Below are positions 8,665-16,884 of a stretch of DNA of 53,684 bases, one piece after another. The notes beneath the pieces are model-generated. The model saw only the letters and a program-made list of their open reading frames with translations. It made no database searches and was not told the DNA's origin. The stretch is from assembly GCA_028281465.1 (NCBI GenBank), contig JANQJV010000153.1:1-53684 (forward strand), read 5' to 3'. Positions within the stretch are counted from its first letter, which is position 1; each line of letters opens with the position of its first letter. A program made the position numbers and the translations under genes. This DNA comes from Azospirillaceae bacterium (GTDB lineage: Bacteria > Pseudomonadota > Alphaproteobacteria > Azospirillales > Azospirillaceae).

Positions 8665-9048
8665 ATGCAAAGCGCCTCCGGCGACGCGTTACACTTGCTG
8701 AAATGCTATAACTCGCTGCGGACCGAGCGGCGTGCAACGTTGATTGCCGATTTCCAAGAAGCACTGGCGTTGTCACCGCCCCAAATCGGCGTGGTCGAGG
8801 TCCGTCTCATAGGTCCCTGGGCGGCCGACGCCTGGGACGCCTGCAGCGAGATCGACCTGTTGGTTCTCACCGATCGACCGGGCGTTTTTCTGGATACCGA
8901 AACATTGCCGTATGCCCAGTTGGTCGACGTCTTGTGCATGACGGTGTCTGATTACCGCCGCTTCCGTGCCGATGGTCATACGTTCCAGGGCCGTGACGGG
9001 GCTGATGCGGTCGTGTTGTGGCCCATGGAAGGACACTCCGACCGATGA
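8665..9048 (+). CDS. small protein of unknown function, possibly a degenerate nucleotidyltransferase fold
   Basis: 127 residues. The N-terminal helix-rich part (LLKCYNSLRTERRATLI) precedes VVEVRLIGPWAADAWDACSEIDLLVLTD, which resembles the GSxxxGxxxxxSDIDLLV core of MNT-like nucleotidyltransferases. Here the glycine-serine is replaced by Gly-Pro and one of the two acidic metal ligands is Glu (SEID), so activity is doubtful. No further catalytic acidic residue is obvious. The ribosome site is weak (aggcgag). It sits alone between gltX and the FAH-family gene, flanked by hairpins. The fold assignment is my inference from a single motif. Confidence 0.55.
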   Translation: MQSASGDALHLLKCYNSLRTERRATLIADFQEALALSPPQIGVVEVRLIGPWAADAWDACSEIDLLVLTDRPGVFLDTETLPYAQLVDVLCMTVSDYRRFRADGHTFQGRDGADAVVLWPMEGHSDR

Positions 9049-9121
9049 CATGCCGGCCCATCGGTCTGTCTCGGCGGGCGTGCCGGTGACGAGGTGCTGG
9101 GCAAACCTGCCGCTTTGGGCA

Positions 9122-9171
9122 GTCCCCAGGATGATTGGGGGACGCGGGACCCCTGTGACCGGTGTCCCGCG
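9122..9171. terminator. two adjacent hairpins between convergent genes
   Basis: gtcccc...ggggac (9122-9142) is followed immediately by cgcgggac (9143-9150) and gtcccgcg (9164-9171), the second with an 8-bp perfect stem. They lie between the stops of two convergent genes, so a bidirectional terminator is the natural reading, although no T-tract is present on either strand. Confidence 0.45.
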
Positions 9172-9223
9172 CCGTTGGCCGGAGGCCTGGGCGCATCGTC
9201 CCGCCGGCCAGCCGGTCGTCAGC

Positions 9224-10072
9224 TCAGCCGTCGAATGCCCTAACGTCCTGCCGCTGGATGCCGAGGCCATCAATTCCCAACGACATCACGTCGCCGGGTT
9301 TGAGGTAGATCGGTGGCGTCTGGCCCATGCCCACGCCCGGTGGTGTGCCGGTCGTGATCAGGTCGCCGGGCAGCAGGGTGAATAGCTGACTGATGTAATG
9401 GATCAGGAACGCCACGCCATAGACCATGGTTGCAGTACTACCGTTTTGATAGCGGTGGCCATTGACCTCCAGCCACATGGGCAGCGCTTGCGGGTTGGCG
9501 ACCTCGTCCCGGGTGACCAGCCAAGGGCCGAACGGGCAGAATGTGTCAGCGCTCTTGCCCTTGAGCCACTGGCCGTGGCGGTGCAGTTGCCAGGCGCGTT
9601 CGGAAATGTCGTTGACAACGCAATAGCCGGCGACATGGGCGAGGGCATCGGCTTCGCTGACGTGGCTGGCTCGGCTGCCGATGACAACGCCGAGCTCGAC
9701 CTCCCAATCGGTGTGCTCCGACGCTTTTGGGATCACGACGTCGTCGTTCGGTCCGATGATACTGGCCGTTGCCTTGCTGAAAAGGATGGGCTCGGGCGGC
9801 ACCGTCGCGCCGGTCTCGGCGGCGTGGTCGGAATAGTTTAGGCCTACGGCTATTATATTGCGAACCAAACCGACGGGTGGGCCGAGCCGGGTCTCGGCCG
9901 GCACGGCCGGCAGCGTGGTCGGATCGATGCTGCGCAGGCGTGCCAGAAAGGCGTCGCCCAATGCATCGCCCGCCCAATCGGCGACCAGGGACGACAGGTC
10001 GCGCAATGTGCCGCTGGTGTCGACGACCCCGGGGCGTTCCTGCCCGGGGTCACCGAAACGGACCAGTTTCAT
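9224..10072 (-). CDS. fumarylacetoacetate hydrolase (FAH) family protein
   Basis: 282 residues. The N-terminal MKLVRFGDPGQERPGVVD is the short beta domain of the family. The catalytic core shows VGLNYSDHAAETG, PILFSKATASIIGPND, DWEVELGVVIG (metal-binding acidic residues), GYCVVNDISER and LITTGTPPGVGMG. The start is fixed by a strong aggagg site a few bases before the ATG at 10072; the longer open frame upstream is not needed. Members hydrolyse or decarboxylate 2,4-diketo acids. Beside a UxaA-family dehydratase and a TRAP transporter, a 2,4-diketo-3-deoxy-sugar-acid hydrolase is plausible but unproven. Confidence 0.93.
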   Translation of the reverse strand: MKLVRFGDPGQERPGVVDTSGTLRDLSSLVADWAGDALGDAFLARLRSIDPTTLPAVPAETRLGPPVGLVRNIIAVGLNYSDHAAETGATVPPEPILFSKATASIIGPNDDVVIPKASEHTDWEVELGVVIGSRASHVSEADALAHVAGYCVVNDISERAWQLHRHGQWLKGKSADTFCPFGPWLVTRDEVANPQALPMWLEVNGHRYQNGSTATMVYGVAFLIHYISQLFTLLPGDLITTGTPPGVGMGQTPPIYLKPGDVMSLGIDGLGIQRQDVRAFDG

Positions 10073-10278
10073 GGGTTTCCTCCTACGAGTGGGACCTGAC
10101 GGGGGGCCACCGGTCGGGCGGCACCCCGCCCGGTGCATGACGGCGGATACTGTCGAAAGCGGCGTGGGACGTCCACGGCCCGGAAGCATTAACTCGACGG
10201 TTAGTCTTCCCAAGCAGGGGCGGGTCTGCCTAGACTGGCGACCCCCGGTGGCTGGTGCCCTGGAACCGGAGTCCTGCT
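10073..10278. promoter_or_regulatory. divergent control region of the sugar-acid genes
   Basis: 206 bp separate the FAH-family gene from the UxaA-family gene. A short inverted repeat, taac-tcgacg-gtta (10190-10203), lies inside and could be part of an operator. No convincing -35/-10 pair was found. Confidence 0.3.
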
Positions 10279-11811
10279 ATGAGTCATAGGCAACCCGAAA
10301 CGCCACGGACGGTCCGTCTGCATGCCGATGACCCGGTCCTGGTCGCGATCGACCGTATCATGCCGGGGACCGTGGTGGACGGGGTCAAGGCCCTGGCGGC
10401 AATTCCCAAAGGGCACAAAATGGCGCGGGTGGCCATCGCGGACGGAGCGCCGGTGCGGAAATTTGGCCAGATCATCGGTTTTGCGTCGCGGCCGATCGCG
10501 CCGGGAGAGCATGTTCACGAGACCAACTGCGCCATGCGTGACTTTGCGCGCGACTACAGGTTTGCAGAGGCGGCCGCTCCCGAGGCATTGGCGGCGGCGG
10601 CGGATCGGCGCGACTTCCAAGGTTTCCGGCGGCGCGGGGGTAAGGTTGGCACCCGCAATTATCTGGGGATTCTGACCTCGGTGAATTGCTCCGCTTCAGT
10701 GGCGCGCTTTATCGCAGACGAAGCGAACCGATCTGGCCTGTTGCGCGACTACCCAAATGTGGATGGCGTGGTTGCCTTCGTTCATGGCACCGGCTGTGGC
10801 ATGGCGGCCGATGGCGAGGCGTATGATCTGTTGCAGCGAACCCAGTGGGGGTATGCCGCGCATCCCAACTTTGCCGGTGTGCTCATGGTTGGCTTGGGCT
10901 GCGAGGTGTTCCAGTTGGCTCGCTTCAAACAGGCCTATGGTTTGGTGGACGACGACCGTTTTCGAAGTTTCACCATCCAGGAGGAGGGGGGCACGCGGCG
11001 GACGGTGGCGCGCGGCGTGGCGGCGCTGGCCGACATGTTGCCCACGGCCAATGCAGCGGTGCGGGAAGCGGTCCCGGCGTCCGAACTCGTGGTCGCGTTG
11101 CAGTGCGGCGGGTCGGATGGCTACTCCGGGATCACGGCGAATCCGGCCCTGGGGGCGGCGGCGGACCTGCTGGTGGCACAAGGCGGGACGGTTGTTCTGG
11201 CCGAAACGCCGGAAATCTATGGGGCCGAGCATCTCTTGACCCGGCGTGCGGAAAGCCGCGCCGTGGGCGAGAAACTCGTCGAGCGCATCCGGTGGTGGGA
11301 AAACTACACGCACCGCAATGGTGGGGAAATGAACAACAATCCGAGCCCCGGCAACAAGGCGGGCGGGCTGACCACCATTTTGGAGAAGTCACTCGGTGCC
11401 GCCGCCAAAGGCGGGTCAACGACGCTGCGTGGCGTCTATGAATACGCCGAACCGATCGATCGGCGCGGCTTCGTGTTTATGGATTCACCCGGGTATGATC
11501 CGTGTTCGGTGACCGGGCAGGTGGCTTCCGGCTGCACGGTGGTCTGCTTTACCACCGGGCGTGGCTCTGCCTTCGGTTACAAGCCGGCCCCATCGATCAA
11601 GCTGGCCACCAATACCGATACCTACGAACGCATGCGCGAGGACATGGATATCAATTGCGGCGACGTGCTCGACGGTGTGTCGATTGCCGAGAAGGGTCGG
11701 GAGATTTTCGAGGAGGTGCTCTCCGTCGCCTCGGGCAAGCGCAGCCGGTCGGAGCAACTCGGTTACGGCGACAACGAGTTCATTCCGTGGCAAATCGGTG
11801 CCGTGATGTGA
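10279..11811 (+). CDS. UxaA-family altronate/galactarate-type dehydratase
   Basis: 510 residues, a full-length two-domain enzyme. An N-terminal SAF domain (about residues 10-95, with VDGVKALAAIPKGHKMA) is followed by the large dehydratase domain with RNYLGILTSVNCSASVA, HGTGCGM, GLGCEV, LQCGGSDGYSGITANPA and NNNPSPGNKAGGLTTI. Conserved cysteines and the GGSD/NPSPGN loops are those of the Fe2+-dependent UxaA/GarD family. It dehydrates a sugar acid to a 2-keto-3-deoxy acid; which sugar acid is not visible. It is followed 4 bp later by TRAP transporter genes in the same direction, so uptake and breakdown are probably one operon. Confidence 0.92.
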   Translation: MSHRQPETPRTVRLHADDPVLVAIDRIMPGTVVDGVKALAAIPKGHKMARVAIADGAPVRKFGQIIGFASRPIAPGEHVHETNCAMRDFARDYRFAEAAAPEALAAAADRRDFQGFRRRGGKVGTRNYLGILTSVNCSASVARFIADEANRSGLLRDYPNVDGVVAFVHGTGCGMAADGEAYDLLQRTQWGYAAHPNFAGVLMVGLGCEVFQLARFKQAYGLVDDDRFRSFTIQEEGGTRRTVARGVAALADMLPTANAAVREAVPASELVVALQCGGSDGYSGITANPALGAAADLLVAQGGTVVLAETPEIYGAEHLLTRRAESRAVGEKLVERIRWWENYTHRNGGEMNNNPSPGNKAGGLTTILEKSLGAAAKGGSTTLRGVYEYAEPIDRRGFVFMDSPGYDPCSVTGQVASGCTVVCFTTGRGSAFGYKPAPSIKLATNTDTYERMREDMDINCGDVLDGVSIAEKGREIFEEVLSVASGKRSRSEQLGYGDNEFIPWQIGAVM

Positions 11812-11815
11812 TGGT

Positions 11816-12379
11816 ATGATTATGACTGATTCATCCCAAGACGCCCCGACCCAGTCAACCGCGGAGGAACCGGTCGACCTGTCGGACCTGCATCCCAGCG
11901 ACAGCATTGTCTTCGTCGTGTTCTGGGCCCTGGCCGTCGTGGTGTTCCTGCAATTCTTCACCCGCTATGTGCTCAATGCATCGCTGGGATGGACCGAAGA
12001 AATCGCGCGCTATCTGCTCATCGCCGTGTGTTTCGTCGGGTCCGTGATGGCGTTGCGCAAGCAGAACCACATCGCCGTGGAGATTCTGTACCGCTGGATG
12101 CCCATGGGCGTGCGCCGCGTGCTGTCCACCACCGTTGACCTGATTGGTGCGGTGTTCTTCTGCATGCTCGCTTGGGTGGCCGCGAAGCTGGCGCTGCGCA
12201 CGCGGCAGTGGATGGTGTCCATCGATCTGCCGAAATCCATCGTTTATTGGCTGGTATCGGCCGCCTGCGTGGCCATGGCCGTGCTCGCCGTACGCATCGC
12301 CTGGCGGCATTGGCGCAGGGGGCGCAGCCGGTTGTCCCACCCTGAGCCGACCTATGGTTCGCGGCCTTCTCTGGAATGA
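11816..12379 (+). CDS. TRAP transporter small membrane subunit (DctQ family)
   Basis: 187 residues with four hydrophobic helices and the family pattern: FFTRYVLNASLGWTEEIARYL at about residues 40-60, MALRKQNHIAVEI and a C-terminal basic tail. The start is an ATG 5 bp after the upstream stop; a second in-frame ATG at 11822 is possible. It pairs with the large subunit downstream to form a sodium-driven importer. The N-terminal extension of about 25 acidic residues is unusual but not exceptional. Confidence 0.9.
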   Translation: MIMTDSSQDAPTQSTAEEPVDLSDLHPSDSIVFVVFWALAVVVFLQFFTRYVLNASLGWTEEIARYLLIAVCFVGSVMALRKQNHIAVEILYRWMPMGVRRVLSTTVDLIGAVFFCMLAWVAAKLALRTRQWMVSIDLPKSIVYWLVSAACVAMAVLAVRIAWRHWRRGRSRLSHPEPTYGSRPSLE

Positions 12380-12385
12380 CCCTCC

Positions 12386-13666
12386 ATGCTTCTCGCTTTG
12401 CTGTTCGTGGCTTTGTTCGCGCAGATTCTGATCGGCGTTCCGGTGGGCATCGCGTTGGCATCGTCTTCGCTGCTCTATGTCCTGTTGTCAGGCACGGTAC
12501 CGGACTTGGTGGTGGTCCACCGCATGGTCAACGGTGTCGATTCGTTTCCGCTCTTGGCCGTGCCTTTCTTCATTCTCGCCGGAAATCTGATGAATTCGTC
12601 CGGCATCACCAACCGAATCTTCGATTTCGCCAAGGCTTTGGTGGGATGGATGCGTGGCGGGTTGGGCCACGTCAATATTGGGGCATCCATGATCTTTGCC
12701 GGCATGTCGGGGGCGGCGGTGGCCGATGCCGGCGGTCTGGGCAGCATTGAGATCAAGGCCATGCGCGATGCCGGTTATGAAGACGGTTTCGCGGTCGGCG
12801 TGACGGCGGCCTCCTCGACCATCGGGCCAATCATTCCGCCATCCCTGCCCATGGTGATTTATGGTGTGTTGTCGGGGGCGTCGATCGGACAGTTGTTCGC
12901 CGCCGGCTTTCTGCCCGGTCTGGCCATGGCGGTGGCGCTCATGGTCATGGTAGCGTACTATGCCCATGTACGTGGCTATCCGCGCGATCGATCGTTCGCT
13001 TTCGGATATCTGGGGCGTACGTTCCTGCGAGCATTCCTGTCGCTTCTGACCCCGGTCATCATTGTCGGAGGGATTTTGTTCGGTGTCTTCACGCCGACGG
13101 AAGCGGCCATTGCCGCCTCGGCGTATGCCTTGTTTTTGGGCGCGGTGGTGTACCGCACGCTCACCTGGCGGCGCTTCCTGCGCGTGTCGTTCGACACCAT
13201 CGAGACGACGGCGGTGATCCTTTTCATCGTTGCCGGGGCTGCTATTTTCGCCTGGATTCTCACCTCGAACCGGGTCACCGAGCACTTTGCCGCCCTGGTC
13301 CTGGGCGTTTCGGACAGCCAGATCGTCGTGTTGCTGTTGATCAACATGATTCTGTTCGTGGTCGGCTGCTTCATGGAGACCATTGCGGCGATCACAATCC
13401 TGGTACCAGTACTCCTGCCCGTGGTTTTGCAAGTGGGAGTCGATCCTGTACATTTCGGTGTCATTATGGTGTTGAACCTGATGATCGGGTTGTTGACGCC
13501 TCCGGTCGGCATGGTTTTATACGTCTTGTCGCGCGTTTCAAAGGTGCCATTCGAGCGTTGTGTTGTTGCGACGGCGCCATTTCTCATTCCGTTATTGACA
13601 GTATTGTTTTTGGTCACCTTCGTGCCAGCCGTTTCGCTTTGGCTGCCGACCCTGATTTACCGGTAA
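12386..13666 (+). CDS. TRAP transporter large membrane subunit (DctM family)
   Basis: 426 residues, about 12 hydrophobic segments. Characteristic segments are PFFILAGNLMNSSGIT, GASMIFAGMSGAAVADAGG, IPPSLPMVIYG and LTPPVGMVLYV. It starts 7 bp after the small subunit. The substrate is likely the sugar acid used by the upstream dehydratase. No DctP periplasmic binding protein gene follows; the next several hundred bases are gene-free, so the binding protein must be encoded elsewhere or be absent. Confidence 0.95.
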   Translation: MLLALLFVALFAQILIGVPVGIALASSSLLYVLLSGTVPDLVVVHRMVNGVDSFPLLAVPFFILAGNLMNSSGITNRIFDFAKALVGWMRGGLGHVNIGASMIFAGMSGAAVADAGGLGSIEIKAMRDAGYEDGFAVGVTAASSTIGPIIPPSLPMVIYGVLSGASIGQLFAAGFLPGLAMAVALMVMVAYYAHVRGYPRDRSFAFGYLGRTFLRAFLSLLTPVIIVGGILFGVFTPTEAAIAASAYALFLGAVVYRTLTWRRFLRVSFDTIETTAVILFIVAGAAIFAWILTSNRVTEHFAALVLGVSDSQIVVLLLINMILFVVGCFMETIAAITILVPVLLPVVLQVGVDPVHFGVIMVLNLMIGLLTPPVGMVLYVLSRVSKVPFERCVVATAPFLIPLLTVLFLVTFVPAVSLWLPTLIYR

Positions 13667-14142
13667 GCGGAGGCCACACCGAATTCTTATCGACGGCGGA
13701 TCGGTGCAGCCTGATTTGATACCGGAAACACCGACAGCGGTGGCAGGCCTGACCGGGCCAACGCCCTGGCGCTCTCGAGACGGCGCTGCCGTTGGATGAG
13801 ACGCGTCGGACAGCAGGGGCGCCATACGATCTGCATCGTGGTGTCGAGCATCCTGAAGTCTTCTCACTGGTTGGGGAGCGGTCGATGCACGACCATTGGG
13901 AAGCCCATAGGGTGAAGGATGCCATCTCTGCGTTGTTCCGTCAGCGCATCGGCTCTGATATGTTAGCCGAGAGGGATGTGCCTCTCCTCTGCCCCGTCAC
14001 GGGATAGTTGGACTCGCAGATTGCGAAGCGTATTGCCGTTCGCAATGGCCACAGGGAACCACGGGCGGTCATATGCGGCAATTTCAGATTGGAATCAGCT
14101 TTGCACAGATATGCGCGTCGTCATTGAAGGGAGTGAAATACC
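13667..14142. other. gene-free stretch after the TRAP operon
   Basis: No frame on either strand gives a recognisable protein. I see no hairpin followed by a T-tract and no tRNA-like fold. Confidence 0.4.
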
Positions 14143-14325
14143 ATGACGGATGCGTTTTATTCCAAGTCAACCGCATCGCTGATCGATTTCCAAGTGGTGC
14201 GCCAGTTTGCTCGCCTGTTGCGCCTGCAGGCCCGTATTTTGGAGAACGAGGGCCAAGCGGAGGAAGCGGCGGCCCTGCGTGCACGGGCCTCGCACAGCGA
14301 GCGCTCGGTGATGGTCGTGAATTGA
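14143..14325 (+). CDS. small protein of unknown function (60 residues)
   Basis: The start is preceded at good distance by gaagggag, and the frame ends 3 bp before a strong hairpin. The peptide is MTDAFYSKSTASLIDFQVVR at the start, then a charged helix, ARLLRLQARILENEGQAEEA, probably amphipathic. I do not recognise the family. Reasons to accept it: ribosome site, compact gene-hairpin arrangement, helix-like composition. Reason to doubt: small size with no known homolog. Confidence 0.55.
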   Translation: MTDAFYSKSTASLIDFQVVRQFARLLRLQARILENEGQAEEAAALRARASHSERSVMVVN

Positions 14326-14327
14326 CC

Positions 14328-14354
14328 CTACCGGCGCAGTGTTTGCGCCGGTAG
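14328..14354. terminator. hairpin between convergent genes
   Basis: ctaccggcgca (14328-14338) and tgcgccggtag (14344-14354) form a perfect 11-bp stem with a 5-nt loop. It lies between the small gene ending at 14325 and lpdA ending at 14386 on the other strand. There is no T-tract, so termination may need other help. Confidence 0.6.
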
Positions 14355-14385
14355 CCCCACCTCGTCCGGTGATGGACGGTGGCTA

Positions 14386-15792
14386 TCACATGTGCAACGG
14401 ACGGCCGTCGACGGCCAGAGCAGCTTCTCGTACGATCTCGCTGAGCGTCGGGTGGGCGTGTGACGTCCGGGCGACATCTTCGGCCGAGGCGCCGAACTCC
14501 ATGGCCAACCCGAGCTCGGCAATCATGTGTCCGGCATCAGCGCCGACGATATGGCCCCCCAACAGCCGGTCAGTTTTGGCGTCGGCTAGCAGTTTGACAA
14601 AACCGTCGGTGGCGTTCATGGCTCGAGCCCGGCCATTGGCGGTATAGGGAAATTTGCCAACCCGATAGGCGACACCGGCCTCTTTGAGCTGCTCTTCGGT
14701 TTTGCCAACCTGCGCCACTTCGGGGGTGGTGTACACGACACCCGGGATAGCATCGTAGTTGATGTGGCCGGATTGGCCGGCGATGATCTCGGCGACGACG
14801 GCACCCTCATCCTCGGCCTTGTGGGCCAGCATTGGACCGTCGATGACGTCGCCGATGGCATAGATGCTGGGGACGCTGGTGCGGAAGTGGCTGTCGGTTT
14901 TGATGCGGCGCCGTTCGGTCAACGCCACGCCGGTTGCTTCCAGACCGAGGTTATCGGTGTAAGGACGTCGGCCGATGGCAACCAACACCACGTCTGCGTC
15001 CAAGGTTTGGGTGTCGCCGCCGGCGGCCGGTTCCATGGTCAGCGTGACGCCCGAATCCGTGCTTGTCGCGGCGGTGACTTTGGTTTGCAGTTTGAACGTC
15101 ATCCCTTGCTTTGTGAGGATGCGTTGCATTTGTTTGGCGACGTCACCGTCCATGCCGGCCAAAATGCGATCGAGGAACTCGACGACGGTGACCTGGGCTC
15201 CCAGCCGGCGCCAGACCGACCCCATTTCCAGGCCGATGTAGCCACCGCCGATCACGACCAGCCGCTTCGGGATTGTCTCCAATGCCAGCGAGCCGGTGGA
15301 GGAAACAATGCGCTTTTCGTCGATGGCCACGCCCGGCAGCGGCATGACGTCGGAGCCAGTTGCGACAATAATGGATTTGGCTGTCACGGTCTGACTGCCA
15401 TCCGGACCGTCGATGGCGATGCTCGTCGGGCTGGTCAGGCGACCATGTCCCTTGAGCCAGTCAATTTTGTTTTTTCGGAACAGATATTCAACGCCCTGGG
15501 TATTGGCTTTCACGACCTGCGTCTTGTGCGCCATCAGTGCCGGTAGATCAACGCGCGCTTCGCCGACGACGACGCCAAAGGCCGACAGGTGATGTTTGGC
15601 TTCTTCGAATTTTTCGGAGCTCTGCAGCAGGGCTTTAGAGGGAATACAGCCGACGTTGAGACAAGTACCACCCAGGGTCGGGCGTTTCTCGATGCAGGCG
15701 GTTTTCAGGCCGAGCTGGGCTGCGCGGATGGCAGCAACATAGCCCCCCGGTCCCGCTCCGATCACCACGACGTCATAGCTTTGCTCAGACAT
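14386..15792 (-). CDS. lpdA: dihydrolipoyl dehydrogenase
   Basis: 468 residues, the full E3 flavoprotein. It has the FAD-binding VVVIGAGPGGYVAAI, the redox-active disulfide in GGTCLNVGCIPSKALL, the NAD-binding VVIGGGYIGLEMGSV, the second FAD motif IYAIGDVIDGPMLAHKAEDE and the C-terminal catalytic His-Glu pair in HAHPTLSE. An aaggag site precedes the ATG. It reoxidises dihydrolipoamide in pyruvate or 2-oxoglutarate dehydrogenase complexes. It stands alone here, without E1 or E2 genes, so the complex it serves is not shown. Confidence 0.97.
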   Translation of the reverse strand: MSEQSYDVVVIGAGPGGYVAAIRAAQLGLKTACIEKRPTLGGTCLNVGCIPSKALLQSSEKFEEAKHHLSAFGVVVGEARVDLPALMAHKTQVVKANTQGVEYLFRKNKIDWLKGHGRLTSPTSIAIDGPDGSQTVTAKSIIVATGSDVMPLPGVAIDEKRIVSSTGSLALETIPKRLVVIGGGYIGLEMGSVWRRLGAQVTVVEFLDRILAGMDGDVAKQMQRILTKQGMTFKLQTKVTAATSTDSGVTLTMEPAAGGDTQTLDADVVLVAIGRRPYTDNLGLEATGVALTERRRIKTDSHFRTSVPSIYAIGDVIDGPMLAHKAEDEGAVVAEIIAGQSGHINYDAIPGVVYTTPEVAQVGKTEEQLKEAGVAYRVGKFPYTANGRARAMNATDGFVKLLADAKTDRLLGGHIVGADAGHMIAELGLAMEFGASAEDVARTSHAHPTLSEIVREAALAVDGRPLHM

Positions 15793-16091
15793 GGTACTCC
15801 TTGCCTCCGCGCTCCGGCTGGGGTGCCGGCACTGCCTGAATGACCTCCACGCCGGGGGTCCCTAGCCCTACTCCAGCATGCGTTATGGCGCTTTTGGGGC
15901 GATGCTGACAACCGTCGGCGTTGGGGGGGACAAGCATCGGCCGGTCTCACTCTGGCCGGTTCAGACAGGCGCCGCCATCCTTCTGCTCGCAAGTCCAGTG
16001 CGCATGTGGGGTCAGCCGATGCAAGCCAAAAGGCTCAGTCCGGCCGCGGCACGTCAGTCCGATGGTGATTGGGGAGGGGGTCCAGACAGGA
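15793..16091. other. intergenic region upstream of lpdA
   Basis: About 300 bp between two minus-strand genes. No supported gene; it presumably holds the lpdA promoter, but no clear -35/-10 was seen. Confidence 0.4.
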
Positions 16092-16475
16092 TTACCGCGT
16101 CTGAGTGCCGTCGATCAGGTGGACAATCCCCGCGGGGTTCACGACCCAGAACCCGTCGAAACCGTGTGGCAGCTCTTCGACCCCGTCGCAACGCGGGATG
16201 CCGCTGTCTTCAAGGTAGCGGGCCGCGGCATCGGTATCCGGAGTCTCCAGGTCAAGCCAGATCTCTGCCTGGCTCAGATGCGGCACCGGATCCAAGAACA
16301 GGCGCATGGCGCCGAGCTCGAACACTTCGCTGTCGCCGTGTCGGCCAAGGTGCGGTAATCGGATGATGTCCCGATAAAAGCGCACGGTTGCATCGAACTG
16401 GTGCGACGGAATCTTCATGGCCAGGTTATGCCCGGCCGTCAAGCTGGGCGCGGTATCGGCAGTCATGGCGGCCAT
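16092..16475 (-). CDS. VOC-superfamily (glyoxalase/bleomycin-resistance-like) protein
   Basis: 127 residues. The segment FYRDIIRLPHLGRHGDSEVFELG, with RLFLDPVPHLSQAEIWLDLETPD and FWVVNPAGIVHLID, is the paired beta-alpha-beta-beta-beta fold of this superfamily. The metal ligands are partly recognisable (His in SHQF, Glu in AEIWLDLE). The start at 16475 is favoured by an aagggggt site; a longer start at 16508 is possible. The substrate is unknown. It is followed by lpdA in the same direction but at about 300 bp, so probably not co-transcribed. Confidence 0.75.
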   Translation of the reverse strand: MAAMTADTAPSLTAGHNLAMKIPSHQFDATVRFYRDIIRLPHLGRHGDSEVFELGAMRLFLDPVPHLSQAEIWLDLETPDTDAAARYLEDSGIPRCDGVEELPHGFDGFWVVNPAGIVHLIDGTQTR

Positions 16476-16686
16476 GTCTAACCCCCTTCGCTTCAAAACG
16501 GTGTGCATTAGCGGTTTACACGCTAGTTTGCAGCCGGGAGGCTTGCCTGAGCAAGGGATGCCTCAACTCGGGTGTGACGGTGGTCCCGATGCCGAGGGTT
16601 GATGCCGCCCAGAATCTAAGACTGCAGACCCTATACCCTTGGCTCCCTCAGACGGCACGAAGGCACTCGAAAGCTTGGGTCGACCG

Positions 16687-16884
16687 ATGGTGAATTGCGG
16701 CAAATGCGACGTCATACCTGAGTCGGTGAGCCCTGAGTCGGTGAGCGGAACGGTCGACCTCTCCATTTGGCCGCCCCGGCGGGCATTCGTCGCAGAAGCT
16801 TGCCCGTGTGTTGGTCGCAGAGGGGAGTGACCTGGGGGGGCCGGTCGCCCATGGCCGGCCCGGCTCGAATGCGATGCCGATCGC
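16687..16884 (+). pseudogene. frameshifted N-terminal domain of the EAL-domain gene
   Basis: Frame 1 from the ATG at 16687 reads MVNCGKCDVIPESV...LSIWPP and then meets TGA at 16828. If one C is removed from the CCCC at 16774-16777, the reading becomes WPPGGHSSQKLARVLVAEG; if one G is added to the seven-G run at 16834-16840, it returns to the frame of the EAL gene as ARLECDADRLTERL. The composite Cys-x-x-Cys, WPP-GH, helix order resembles the N-terminal region I recall in some alphaproteobacterial EAL proteins. Both sites are homopolymers, so either sequence error or real decay is possible. Confidence 0.5.
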
